In this document: positions 7,359 to 14,497 of the stretch, piece by piece
How the letters are laid out: each line of letters opens with the position of its first letter
Position numbering within the stretch: the stretch's first letter is position 1
Assembly (NCBI GenBank): GCA_041678625.1
Contig: JBAYNS010000008.1
Coordinates: 1 to 22,241 of the forward strand
Length of the DNA: 22,241 nucleotides
From: JBAYNS01 sp041678625
Lineage (GTDB): Bacteria > Patescibacteriota > Gracilibacteria > Peribacterales > Peribacteraceae
Direction of reading: 5' to 3'
Notes under the pieces: model-generated
Told to the model about the DNA's origin: nothing
The model's input: only the letters and a program-made list of their open reading frames with translations
Databases searched by the model: none
Program-made: the position numbers and the translations under genes

Positions 7359-8420
7359 ATGTCCAAGCTCTATGTTGATGCCCGGGAAGCCTGTGTTCTA
7401 CAACGCACCGGCAAAGGACAATGGGCGCGTGGATTCATTGAAGAGCTTCTGAAACGGGATATTCCTGTTACTCTCCTTACTCATACAAATATTCCGCGTG
7501 AGTGGTATATTCCTCCCGAACGCGTGCTCCATTTGCCTTTCGGATGGCGCTGGCATGTCAGCGCATTACGCGTGCTACGACGTGTGGATATCTCGTGTGC
7601 GCTCTATGTTAGCCCGACAAGTTTTATTGTGCCGTCATTTCTTCCACGGAACTTTCCCTTCATCCCCATTATTCATGATCTCATCGCTTTTCGGCCGGAA
7701 CCGCACGACTGGCATGCTCGTATGATCGAAAGGCTCCTTCTCCCACGCATTGTGCGCAGGGCGCAGCATATTTGCACCGCCAGCGCCCATACGCGTGATG
7801 ATCTGCTTGCACGCTACCCCTTTCTTGAGCCGACGCGTGTCACACCAATTTTTGCAGGACCGATGCAGAAAAGTCCTCCACTGAATACTGGTGACCGGAA
7901 TATTGTGCTCTGCGTTGGTACGCTCTGCCCTCGCAAGAATCAGCTCCGCCTTATTCAAGCATACAGCAGTTTGCCTGAAACTCTTCGTTCACAGTACCAA
8001 CTCGTGCTCGTCGGCGGACGCGGGTGGCACGATACCGAAATTCTTCGTGCAGTAAAAACCACGCCGGGAGTGCAGTGGAAAGATTATGCCGGTGATGATG
8101 AGTACACAGAACTTTTGACACATTGCACGCTTCTGGCACTCCCCTCTCTCTATGAAGGATTCGGCCTTCAGGTACTGGATGCTCTGCAGCGTGGCGTTCC
8201 GTTGCTCACATCACAGTGTGGCAGTCTGCCGGAAGTCACTGGTTCGGTTACCTGTGCGGTAGACCCCTATGATGTCGCATCCATTGCACAGGGTCTCACG
8301 GCACTCCTTACGGATGCTGCACTGCGCAATCGTCTGCAGCGCGAAGGGCCTGAGCAGGCTGCGCAGTTTTCCTGGAAACGGACCGTTGATCTCTTCCTTT
8401 CTTCGGTGCACGATACGTAA
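7359..8420 (+). CDS. GT4-family glycosyltransferase with E-x7-D variant
   Basis: A GT-B fold, GT4-type retaining glycosyltransferase, likely moving a sugar from a nucleotide donor onto a lipid or envelope glycan. The N-terminus MSKLYVDAREACVLQRTGKGQWARGF matches the family opening (YIDAR...GIGRYVREL). The C-terminal donor domain has VGTLCPRKNQLRLIQAY and LPSLYEGFGLQVLDALQRG. In the family's E-x7-E motif the second glutamate, which contacts the donor, is aspartate here. I place the start at ATG 7359; GTG 7338 and ATG 7350 are in frame but would add residues the family lacks. It runs into the NAD kinase gene 8 nt downstream. Acceptor and sugar cannot be told from sequence. Confidence 0.9.
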   Translation: MSKLYVDAREACVLQRTGKGQWARGFIEELLKRDIPVTLLTHTNIPREWYIPPERVLHLPFGWRWHVSALRVLRRVDISCALYVSPTSFIVPSFLPRNFPFIPIIHDLIAFRPEPHDWHARMIERLLLPRIVRRAQHICTASAHTRDDLLARYPFLEPTRVTPIFAGPMQKSPPLNTGDRNIVLCVGTLCPRKNQLRLIQAYSSLPETLRSQYQLVLVGGRGWHDTEILRAVKTTPGVQWKDYAGDDEYTELLTHCTLLALPSLYEGFGLQVLDALQRGVPLLTSQCGSLPEVTGSVTCAVDPYDVASIAQGLTALLTDAALRNRLQREGPEQAAQFSWKRTVDLFLSSVHDT

Positions 8421-8428
8421 CTCTCCTT

Positions 8429-9316
8429 ATGCTCCGCTATCACCGTATCGGCGTTACCGTAAAATCCGGTCTCGACAACAAGGATGTTGCCGTAGCTCGT
8501 ATTCTGGCTATTCTCCAGAAACTCGCGGTAGACGTGTGCTTCGACGCTGCACGAATGAAGGAGCTGGCCTATGCGCACAATATTTCAGAAATGCATACCT
8601 TCAAAGATATTGATTTACTCATCGTCATTGGAGGAGACGGTACGATTCTGCGAACCGTACGGGAAATGGATGATTTTTCCATTCCCATTCTGAGTGTGAA
8701 TTGGGGCACTGTTGGGTTCTTGGCAGAAATTGATCTGGAAGAAGCTGATGTGCTTATCCCCAAACTTCTTGCAGGAGAAGGAGTCATTGAGGAGCGTGGC
8801 ATTCTGGATGTTTGCGCGTTGCGGGGGGACGAGCAGATTTTCTGCGGTTCAGCGCTCAACGAAGCAGTGATTGCCCAAGGAACAATCGCCCGCCTTGTGC
8901 GATTGGTGACGACGATCAATGGTGAAGAATTGACGAGCTTCCGCGCAGACGGCTTGATTATCTCCACGCCGACAGGATCAACAGCGTACTCGCTCGCGGC
9001 CGGTGGGCCCATTGTGTATCCAACGCTCAAAGCGACGATTCTCACGCCCATTAATCCCTACAGCTTCAGTCAGAAACCCATTGTCATTCCCGGCGAATCC
9101 ATGGTGGAAGTTCATGTACGCACCAAAGAGAATCGCTTTCATGATACGGAAGTGATTCTGACACTGGATGGCCAGACCTACATTCCTCTTAAGCAGAATG
9201 ACCGTGTGCAGGTTCACATGGGCTCCAAGACGTTAAAATTTCTGCGTCGTTCACAGGATACGTTCTTCTCTACACTCCGCGCCAAATTGCAGTGGGGGGC
9301 AACGGCGGGGGGGTAG
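8429..9316 (+). CDS. nadK: NAD kinase
   Basis: Phosphorylates NAD to NADP in the cytosol. The catalytic GGDG motif is at 68-71 (LLIVIGGDGTILRTVREM), followed by VNWGTVGFLAE, the NE/D motif region (ALNEAVIAQG) and the substrate-binding FRADGLIISTPTGSTAYSLAAGGP segment. The length of 295 aa is normal. It starts 8 nt after the glycosyltransferase stop, so it is the second gene of that transcript. The ATG follows AACTCTCCTT, a pyrimidine tract with no Shine-Dalgarno motif. Its last 47 bp overlap the end of the convergent gene at 9270-9770. Confidence 0.96.
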   Translation: MLRYHRIGVTVKSGLDNKDVAVARILAILQKLAVDVCFDAARMKELAYAHNISEMHTFKDIDLLIVIGGDGTILRTVREMDDFSIPILSVNWGTVGFLAEIDLEEADVLIPKLLAGEGVIEERGILDVCALRGDEQIFCGSALNEAVIAQGTIARLVRLVTTINGEELTSFRADGLIISTPTGSTAYSLAAGGPIVYPTLKATILTPINPYSFSQKPIVIPGESMVEVHVRTKENRFHDTEVILTLDGQTYIPLKQNDRVQVHMGSKTLKFLRRSQDTFFSTLRAKLQWGATAGG

Positions 9317-9770
9317 GCTGATGCGCATGTTCCAGAAGCTTTGCAAAAAGCGCATTAGCATGTTGATGAATCTCATCTACAAAAGGATCGATGAGATGGA
9401 CTTCGATAGGATGTCCGAATCTGCGGAGTGGATTTAACAGTACTTCACGCCATTCTGTAGAAGGCATTTGCGGTGCAATGATGGCAGTGAAACGCGCATG
9501 GTTCTGTACGATCGCTTCACCGATTTTTCGAATGGTTTCGGAACACTGCTCCGGCTGTACGGTAATCCACGCCAGCAAATCTGTTGGCAATGCCCTCTTC
9601 ATGTGTTCTGAGCCGACGGAAATGTCTGTATGACAGGAGATGTGACGGTCCTCGGCGGTATTTTTGAGCGCACCTGCCAAGCGGCGTGCGTACCATGCAC
9701 ACTTGTCGATGGCTTCAGGAAACAGCAATTCAGTACTTACATGAACGAGTGCCTTATAGTGTTCTGGCAT
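9270..9770 (-). CDS. Hypothetical 166-aa protein, last gene of the prmC-purA operon
   Basis: I do not recognise the family. It is a soluble-looking mixed alpha/beta protein with no signal peptide, with several His and Cys residues in the first 60 (HVSTELLFPEAIDKCAWYAR, then ISCHTDISVGSEHMKR), a central segment IGEAIVQNHARFTAIIAPQ and a His-rich C-terminal helix (VDEIHQHANALFAKLLEHAH), ending in a proline-rich tail. The histidines could bind a metal, but no known motif is evident. The ATG lies 34 nt beyond the purA stop and follows ATTCCCCTT. Its 3' end overlaps nadK in the opposite direction by 47 bp. The ORF length and operon position support a real gene. Confidence 0.7.
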   Translation of the reverse strand: MPEHYKALVHVSTELLFPEAIDKCAWYARRLAGALKNTAEDRHISCHTDISVGSEHMKRALPTDLLAWITVQPEQCSETIRKIGEAIVQNHARFTAIIAPQMPSTEWREVLLNPLRRFGHPIEVHLIDPFVDEIHQHANALFAKLLEHAHQPTPPPLPPTAIWRGV

Positions 9771-9804
9771 AAGGGGAATATTCTTCTCAGATTCAGAAGC
9801 ACTG

Positions 9805-11043
9805 TCAACTCCTGGCGATCATGGCTTCCCTACTTTGCCCTGTTCCGATGAATGCAACAGGAACTTCTGTGTTCTTTTCAATACATTGGATGAATTCCTG
9901 TGCAGCTGCAGGCAGCTCTGCAAAAGAGCAAATATCTGCAGTGCTGGTCTGCCAGCCGGGTAATTCCTGATAGGTCACGTGCCCATTCTTGTCCCCGATT
10001 CCCACAGGAATAACCTTTTCTTCATCCAGCACATCGAGCTTTGTGATATTCCAATGGGTAATACCGTTGAGGCGTGCGACATTGATCAAATCTGGAAGGT
10101 GGAGCCAACCGCACCGGCGCGGCCGCCCTGTGGTTGCACCGTACTCCCCTCCTCGTGCACGCAAGCGATCTCCTTGCTCCCCCATAACCTCCGTTGGGAA
10201 ATCCCCTTCACCGACACGTGTGCAGTATGCTTTGGCGATACCAACACAAGAAGTAAGAGCCTGAGGCGGGAGTCCGAGTCCTTGTAGAGCGCCACAGGAT
10301 GTGGTGGAACTGCTGGTGACATAGGGATATGTGCCGTGATCAATATCCAGCAACGTGCCTTGAGCTCCTTCCACGAGCACGGTCTTTCCTGTGCTCCGTG
10401 CCGTATAGAGCGCAGCGGCGACATCTCCAATGCTCCCTGCAAGAATCTTTTGTGCAGCCTGCACATTCTCCATCTCCTGCTCCACATCAACAGTAATGCC
10501 GTACATCTCCTTGAGATCTGCTGCTCTCTCCTCCAATTCCTTCCGCATATTGCTCCCCAGTTTCTCCATGCGTATACCGATTCTTGCCGCTTTGTCCATA
10601 TAGGCAGGGCCAATACCGCGTTTGGTAGTACCAATCCCCTTGCCCTTTATTTTTGAGCGGCGCTCTTCCAGCACTGCATCAATTTCCTTATGGAAATCAA
10701 AGAGAATATGCGCCTGATGAGAGATGAGCAATTGGGGAATAATGTCGATTCCCGCAGCGCTCAATGTCGCAATTTCTTCCAGAAGTGTGGGCAAGTGAAT
10801 AACCATGCCCGCTCCGAGCATCACAGGCTTCCCTGCATGCAGGCATCCTGATGGCAACAGGTGGAAGACGTGCTTTTGTCCATTCACGACAATCGTATGG
10901 CCAGCATTGGCTCCTCCGCAGGCACGTGCAATGATATCAAAATGCTCCGCGAGGATATCCGTGACTTTCCCCTTTCCTTCGTCACCCCACTGCGCTCCGA
11001 TGATGGAACAAACGGGGCCGAGTGACGTAAGAAGTTTCTGCAC
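9805..11043 (-). CDS. purA: Adenylosuccinate synthetase
   Basis: Joins IMP and aspartate using GTP to give adenylosuccinate, the first committed step from IMP to AMP. The phosphate-binding GAQWGDEGKGKVTD is near residue 17, followed by GGANAGHTIV, the GTTKRGIGPAYMDKAARIGIRM segment (written here in parts: GTTKRGIGPAY and DKAARIGIR), VEGAQGTLLDIDHGTYPYVTSS and the C-terminal VPVAFIGTGQSREAMI. The length of 412 aa is close to the usual 420-430. The start is GTG at 11043, 9 nt after the prmC stop, so the pair is cotranscribed; no Shine-Dalgarno motif is visible. Confidence 0.96.
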   Translation of the reverse strand: MQKLLTSLGPVCSIIGAQWGDEGKGKVTDILAEHFDIIARACGGANAGHTIVVNGQKHVFHLLPSGCLHAGKPVMLGAGMVIHLPTLLEEIATLSAAGIDIIPQLLISHQAHILFDFHKEIDAVLEERRSKIKGKGIGTTKRGIGPAYMDKAARIGIRMEKLGSNMRKELEERAADLKEMYGITVDVEQEMENVQAAQKILAGSIGDVAAALYTARSTGKTVLVEGAQGTLLDIDHGTYPYVTSSSTTSCGALQGLGLPPQALTSCVGIAKAYCTRVGEGDFPTEVMGEQGDRLRARGGEYGATTGRPRRCGWLHLPDLINVARLNGITHWNITKLDVLDEEKVIPVGIGDKNGHVTYQELPGWQTSTADICSFAELPAAAQEFIQCIEKNTEVPVAFIGTGQSREAMIARS

Positions 11044-11052
11044 GTCCGCAGA

Positions 11053-11865
11053 TTACCATGCCTGCAGCTCGTGGAGAAGCAAAGAAGCCTGTTCTTCTTT
11101 ACATTCCATCACGATGCCGCGGCACCACGGATGTGCTGCGGCCTGTGTGATAATCGTACGGAGCATCACGGTGCCATCCGTCCCGCCAAAGAGCGCTTCA
11201 TGCGGCTCAAAGGAAAAGACATCCCGCTCCAGTTCTTCTGTTTCGGGAATATACGGCGGATTGCTTACCAACAGGAATGGTTCACAGAGATCTGCAAGCG
11301 GCTGCATATCACTCCCCTCTCGGAAATCTATGCGGCCTGCCACGCGGTGCTTGTGTGCATTTTCCTTTGCTACGGTGATAGCCCCTCCGCTGCAGTCTGT
11401 TGCAATGATGTGCAGATGGGGGCATTCGCATGCGAGCGTGACGGCAATGCATCCGCTGCCTGTCCCCACATCCACCACCGTGTCTACGGTACTCATATCA
11501 CCGCGCGTACGTGCAACGGCAACAATATCCGTATCAACAGAGCGAATGGTTTTTTCTGTTTTCTCTCCTTTAAGAGTATCCAAAACCAAAAGGATAAGAC
11601 CCTCGGTTGAGGGCCGCGGAATGAGAACACGGCGATCAACGGAAAAGGACCGACCGTAGAATTCTTTCTCTCCGACAATGTACGCAACGGGTTCGCCGTT
11701 CTTCCGTCTTTTGCTAGCCGCTTGGAGCTCTTCTTGCTGTGCCATCGTGAGGGCATAATCCTCCTGCGCAAGGATCCACGACCGATCTTTTTTAAGGATA
11801 TGCGCCAGAAGTACCTCGACCTCCAAGGGAGATAGTGCCATTGCCGCTCGCGCCTCTTTGATCAT
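11053..11865 (-). CDS. prmC: Release-factor glutamine methyltransferase PrmC (HemK)
   Basis: Uses S-adenosylmethionine to methylate the glutamine of the GGQ motif in peptide-chain release factors RF1/RF2. It has the N-terminal helical substrate-binding domain, then the methyltransferase fold with VDVGTGSGCIAVTLACE (SAM binding), the acidic ATDCSGGAI strand end, and the diagnostic VSNPPYIP motif for the glutamine side chain. An ATG at 11883 is in frame, but the ATG at 11865 (MIKEARAAMALSPLEVEVLL) is a natural N-terminus and sits exactly where transcription from the palindromic -10 box should begin. It is the first gene of the prmC-purA-unknown operon and divergent from the glycosyltransferase at 11888, with only 22 bp between the two starts. 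Confidence 0.94.
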   Translation of the reverse strand: MIKEARAAMALSPLEVEVLLAHILKKDRSWILAQEDYALTMAQQEELQAASKRRKNGEPVAYIVGEKEFYGRSFSVDRRVLIPRPSTEGLILLVLDTLKGEKTEKTIRSVDTDIVAVARTRGDMSTVDTVVDVGTGSGCIAVTLACECPHLHIIATDCSGGAITVAKENAHKHRVAGRIDFREGSDMQPLADLCEPFLLVSNPPYIPETEELERDVFSFEPHEALFGGTDGTVMLRTIITQAAAHPWCRGIVMECKEEQASLLLHELQAW

Positions 11866-11869
11866 CATG

Positions 11870-11881
11870 GCACTATAGTGC
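11870..11881. promoter_or_regulatory. Palindromic divergent -10 element GCACTATAGTGC
   Basis: A perfect 12-bp palindrome that reads TATAGT on both strands. On the minus strand TATAGT ends 6 nt before the prmC ATG at 11865; on the plus strand it ends 8 nt before the glycosyltransferase ATG at 11888. Both transcripts would be leaderless or nearly so, and the two promoters would be mutually exclusive. No clear -35 boxes are seen. Confidence 0.5.
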
Positions 11882-11887
11882 ATAGAT

Positions 11888-12934
11888 ATGGCTCGTATTG
11901 CTATCGATTGTCGGCTGGCCGCCCAGAAAACGGGGCTCGGACGTTATGTACGCGAGCTTGTTCCTTTGCTGGTTACAAAAGAGAGAGAACATGCGTATAT
12001 CCTCCTGGTTCACTCTTGTTCTGAGGAATGGCTCGCTCCTCTTGCCAACCGATGTACTATCATGGAAACGTCCTGTGCGTATTACACCCTGCGCGAACAA
12101 TACGTCATTCCTCGTATGCTGCGTTCTTCCGGTGCAGATCTCTTTTTCTGCCCACATTTCAATGTACCTTTCCGCCCTGTTGTGCCATTCGTAGCCACAA
12201 TCCATGACCTCATTCTCCATCAGTATCCCAATCAGGCCCCCTTCTTCAAACGTCTGGCATATCGCATTCTCTTTTATCACACAGTGCAGAAGGCTCGTTC
12301 TCTGATTGCCGTCAGTGCCTTCACTGCACGAGCAATACAAGAAGCATACGGAGCAGAAGCATATGGAAAGACCACGATCATTCAGGAGGGCATCTCTGAA
12401 AGATTTCAACCGCAATCTGCTGAACGGCAACAGAGAGTCTTGCGCAAGTACGATATTCCCCTCCCCTATTTTCTCTACGTCGGTAATGCAAAAGAGCATA
12501 AGAATGTTCCGGTACTTTTGGAAGCATTCCATTCCCTTCAGGATCCAAATATTCTGCTTTTGTTGGTTACCGGAGGAGCGGAGCTGCAACAGCTTGATCT
12601 GGGAGAGCGTGTGCGTGTCCTCTCCAACATTGATGATGAGGATCTTCCTGCTCTGTACAGCGGCGCTCGGGCATTTGTGACCGCTTCTCTGTACGAAGGG
12701 TTCTGTTTTCCTGTTCTGGAGGCCCGTGCATGCGGTTGCCCCGTCATCGCATCGCGCCGAACGGCGATTCCCGAAGTTGCGGGACCGGATACCGTACTCG
12801 TAGAACCATCGGTACAGGCTCTTGCGAAAGCAATGCAATCTCCTCCACATCCCCATACAACCACAAAAGATGAGTTTCGCTGGCAGGATGCTGCACAAAC
12901 AACCCTTGCGGTGCTCCATGCGGCACTCGAATAG
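11888..12934 (+). CDS. GT4-family glycosyltransferase
   Basis: A GT-B fold retaining glycosyltransferase. The N-terminus MARIAIDCRLAAQKTGLGRY matches the glycine-rich acceptor-side opening of GT4 enzymes, ATIHDLILHQYPNQ is the usual HD motif region, and SVSAFT-like IAVSAFTAR precedes the C-terminal donor domain (LYVGNAKEHKNVPVLLEAF). The E-x7-E motif is canonical (EGFCFPVLE), unlike in the paralogue at 7359. Related proteins build envelope polysaccharide or glycolipid; the substrate is unknown. It starts 22 bp from the divergent prmC and is followed by the dciA-like gene after 15 bp. Confidence 0.92.
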   Translation: MARIAIDCRLAAQKTGLGRYVRELVPLLVTKEREHAYILLVHSCSEEWLAPLANRCTIMETSCAYYTLREQYVIPRMLRSSGADLFFCPHFNVPFRPVVPFVATIHDLILHQYPNQAPFFKRLAYRILFYHTVQKARSLIAVSAFTARAIQEAYGAEAYGKTTIIQEGISERFQPQSAERQQRVLRKYDIPLPYFLYVGNAKEHKNVPVLLEAFHSLQDPNILLLLVTGGAELQQLDLGERVRVLSNIDDEDLPALYSGARAFVTASLYEGFCFPVLEARACGCPVIASRRTAIPEVAGPDTVLVEPSVQALAKAMQSPPHPHTTTKDEFRWQDAAQTTLAVLHAALE

Positions 12935-12937
12935 GCG

Positions 12938-12943
12938 TATACT
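12938..12943 (+). promoter_or_regulatory. Candidate -10 box of the dciA-like gene, predicted leaderless
   Basis: TATACT ends exactly 6 nt before the ATG at 12950. It is framed by GGCG (12934-12937) and CGCC (12944-12947), which could form a small hairpin. No -35 box is obvious. Confidence 0.4.
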
Positions 12944-12949
12944 CGCCGT

Positions 12950-13240
12950 ATGGAACACATCAGAACACTCCTGCCGGCAGTGCTCAAAAAGAGAGGATTG
13001 CATGAGCATGCAATTGCAGCCTTGGTGATCCATCATGCCAATCTCTGGATTGGACAAAAGCTTCCTGCTATGAGGAACGAGCTCACAGCGCGTGCTTTTA
13101 CAAACACGGTTTTGGTTATTGCTGCAGCCCATTCTACAGCTGCACAAGAGTGCCAGCAGGCCGCCACAGAGCTCATAACGCATTTGAAACACGGTATTCC
13201 CGAAGCTGGCCTGACAGACGTGCGTATTGTCCGCGAGTAA
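12950..13240 (+). CDS. DciA-like (DUF721) protein, minimal
   Basis: At 96 aa it fits the DUF721/DciA pattern: an N-terminal helix (VLKKRGLHEHAIAALVIHHA), a tryptophan-containing segment (NLWIGQKLPAMRNELTARAF), a strand (TNTVLVIAAAHSTAAQECQQ) and a C-terminal helix plus strand (ELITHLKH...GLTDVRIVRE). DciA proteins help load the replicative helicase DnaB in bacteria that lack DnaC/DnaI, and are much longer in most phyla, so this would be close to the minimal domain alone. The presence of dnaB at 1833 fits. The ATG at 12950 starts 6 nt after a TATACT box. Family assignment by pattern only; RbfA was considered but the core motifs do not fit. Confidence 0.65.
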   Translation: MEHIRTLLPAVLKKRGLHEHAIAALVIHHANLWIGQKLPAMRNELTARAFTNTVLVIAAAHSTAAQECQQAATELITHLKHGIPEAGLTDVRIVRE

Positions 13241-13267
13241 AGAACGGCTTAAAAACAACACTTTCTC

Positions 13268-13296
13268 TTGCAAGGGACGGCTGACTTTCCTAGACT
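13268..13296 (+). promoter_or_regulatory. rpsP promoter
   Basis: TTGCAA (13268-13273), 17-nt spacer, TAGACT (13291-13296). Predicted start near 13303, giving a leader of about 34 nt, one of the longer leaders in this window. Confidence 0.6.
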
Positions 13297-13308
13297 GAGT
13301 CGGCTTCG

Positions 13309-13324
13309 CTCCGATTGAACGGAG
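13309..13324 (+). promoter_or_regulatory. Leader hairpin before rpsP that covers a GGAG motif
   Basis: CTCCG (13309-13313) and CGGAG (13320-13324) pair around ATTGAA. The 3' arm contains GGAG, 12 nt before the ATG and the only Shine-Dalgarno-like sequence of this gene, so pairing would hide it. This may be translational control of S16, or chance. Confidence 0.35.
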
Positions 13325-13336
13325 TGTATCTACGCT

Positions 13337-13786
13337 ATGCTTGTTATTCGCCTCCAACGCACCGGCAAACGCAACGACTCCTCCTTCCGTATTGTTCTGG
13401 CAGAGAAAGATGCTCCCGTAAAAGGAAGATATAAGGAGCTTCTGGGTTACTACCTGCCCAATCGCGATCCTATAGTTCTGGAGTGTGATCAAGAACGTGT
13501 AGATCACTGGGTCCAATCCGGCGCTCAGGTCAGTGATACCGTGGCGCGTATTCTTACGAAGGCAGGATCCAAGACGCTCGGAGCCTTCATTACTCCATAC
13601 ACAAAGAAGAAGAAAAAGAATGCTCCGGAAGAAGAAGCTCCTGCTGCACCTTCTCAGGCAGAAACACCAAAAGAAGAAAAAGTAGAGGCCCCTGTTGCTG
13701 ATACGCCACCTCAGGAAGAAGCAAAACAGCCACCGGAAGAACCAGTAGCTGCAGAAGAGAAAGGAGAAGAGAAAAAGGAAGAATAA
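13337..13786 (+). CDS. rpsP: Ribosomal protein S16 with acidic/proline-rich tail
   Basis: S16 is a small-subunit protein needed for 30S assembly. The first ~85 residues are a normal S16 domain (MLVIRLQRTGKRNDSSFRIV, then APVKGRYKELLGYYLPNRDP and AQVSDTVARILTKAG). After a KKKKK stretch near residue 95 there is a tail of about 55 residues made almost only of Glu, Ala, Pro and Lys, with no predicted fold; E. coli S16 is only 82 aa. Such disordered tails are seen on S16 in several phyla. A strong promoter and a leader hairpin precede it. It converges with the pilin gene at 13828. Confidence 0.96.
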   Translation: MLVIRLQRTGKRNDSSFRIVLAEKDAPVKGRYKELLGYYLPNRDPIVLECDQERVDHWVQSGAQVSDTVARILTKAGSKTLGAFITPYTKKKKKNAPEEEAPAAPSQAETPKEEKVEAPVADTPPQEEAKQPPEEPVAAEEKGEEKKEE

Positions 13787-13802
13787 TCTTCTCTTTTACA
13801 GT

Positions 13803-13822
13803 CGTGTAGCCACAGATACACG
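13803..13822. terminator. Possible bidirectional hairpin between rpsP and the pilin gene
   Basis: CGTGTA (13803-13808) and TACACG (13817-13822) are perfect arms with an 8-nt loop in the 41-bp convergent gap. The flanking T/A tracts are weak, so termination is only likely by position. Confidence 0.35.
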
Positions 13823-13827
13823 GTGTC

Positions 13828-14145
13828 TTATTCGAGTGCAGTGAAAATTTCACTCACAAGATCAATGATTCTTGAGAAGCTTAAGTCGAATGGAATATCC
13901 AGGAGCACAGCCATAAACTTTACGATGAAGAACGCAATGAATGAAACAAAGAGGCCAATGATGGAAAAGCGAATTGTATGGACTGCTTTCTTGATTTTTT
14001 CTTCATTGCCGGCGGAGAGAATGAAGGTAATACCTCCGATGATGATGTACACCAAACAAAGGATTGTAGCTGTAATGAGTGCAAGAGCCACAAATGTTGC
14101 AACGATTTCCATGATCGAAGCATTTTCCAGTAAATCTCTAAGCAT
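13828..14145 (-). CDS. T4SS-type pilin-like small membrane protein (TrbC/VirB2-like)
   Basis: At 105 aa with two long hydrophobic helices (about 12-42 and 60-84). Between them is IIGGITFILSAGNEEKIKKAV, the glycine-rich first helix end, SAGNxEK turn and basic loop that mark the T4SS pilin family widespread in CPR genomes. In other bacteria the related TrbC/VirB2 proteins form conjugative pili; in CPR their role is unproven. A second helix (SIIGLFVSFIAFFIVKFMAV) completes the usual two-helix form. No signal peptide is separate from the first helix. It is the last gene of the DUF11-khpA-pilin operon, 17 nt after khpA. The ATG follows CCTCCCCCCACTCTC. Confidence 0.8.
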   Translation of the reverse strand: MLRDLLENASIMEIVATFVALALITATILCLVYIIIGGITFILSAGNEEKIKKAVHTIRFSIIGLFVSFIAFFIVKFMAVLLDIPFDLSFSRIIDLVSEIFTALE

Positions 14146-14162
14146 GAGAGTGGGGGGAGGAA

Positions 14163-14459
14163 TTACGATGCAGACGGCTCATGAGAACCACCCGGTGGTT
14201 CAAGAATTTTCAGATTAATACGATGATCACTGCCGCCAAGGATGCGTAACAGGGTACGCAGAGCTTTAATTGTTTGACCACTCTTACCAATGAGTTTTCC
14301 CATGTCGGATTCCCCTACCTGAACCGTGAGCAAGATGCCCAAGTCATCAACTTTCGTATCAATGTTCAGGGCATGCGTATCTTCGACAATCGCCTCAAGA
14401 ATGTACTTGAGGAACTCATAACCTGGTACCTGGCTGGCTGTCGGATCTTTCGTCGTCAT
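14163..14459 (-). CDS. khpA: KH-domain RNA-binding protein, KhpA-like
   Basis: At 98 aa it contains a single KH domain: FLKYILEAIVEDTHALNIDT, then a short strand pair (LGILLTVQVGESDMG) and the RNA-binding GKLIGKSGQTIKALRTLLRI loop with its G-x-x-G core (IGKSG). KhpA binds RNA and, with KhpB, affects cell-wall and division genes in Firmicutes; in many genomes it sits beside rpsP, as it nearly does here across the convergent pilin gene. The C-terminal ~20 residues (ILEPPGGSHEPSAS) are a loose tail. An upstream in-frame extension to 14741 lies inside the DUF11 gene and is rejected. The promoter at 14469-14497 places the transcript start about 3 nt before the ATG. Confidence 0.88.
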   Translation of the reverse strand: MTTKDPTASQVPGYEFLKYILEAIVEDTHALNIDTKVDDLGILLTVQVGESDMGKLIGKSGQTIKALRTLLRILGGSDHRINLKILEPPGGSHEPSAS

Positions 14460-14468
14460 CAGGCTGAA

Positions 14469-14497
14469 AGTATAGAGACCCGCGCCTACCAGAGCAA
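14469..14497 (-). promoter_or_regulatory. khpA promoter inside the end of the DUF11 gene
   Basis: On the minus strand TTGCTC (14497-14492), 17-nt spacer, TATACT (14474-14469), then 9 nt to the ATG at 14459. It overlaps the last codons of the upstream gene and allows separate, nearly leaderless expression of khpA and the pilin. Confidence 0.55.

Noticed and set aside
10805..11659. 284-codon plus-strand frame over purA and prmC
   Set aside because: Antisense to two certain enzymes; composition (Ser, Pro, Arg, Cys) typical of a shadow frame.
11873..13516. 547-codon open frame on the minus strand across the glycosyltransferase, dciA-like and rpsP genes
   Set aside because: It is antisense to three genes with clear family matches, its translation has no recognisable domain and is rich in Cys/Arg/Ser as antisense frames often are.
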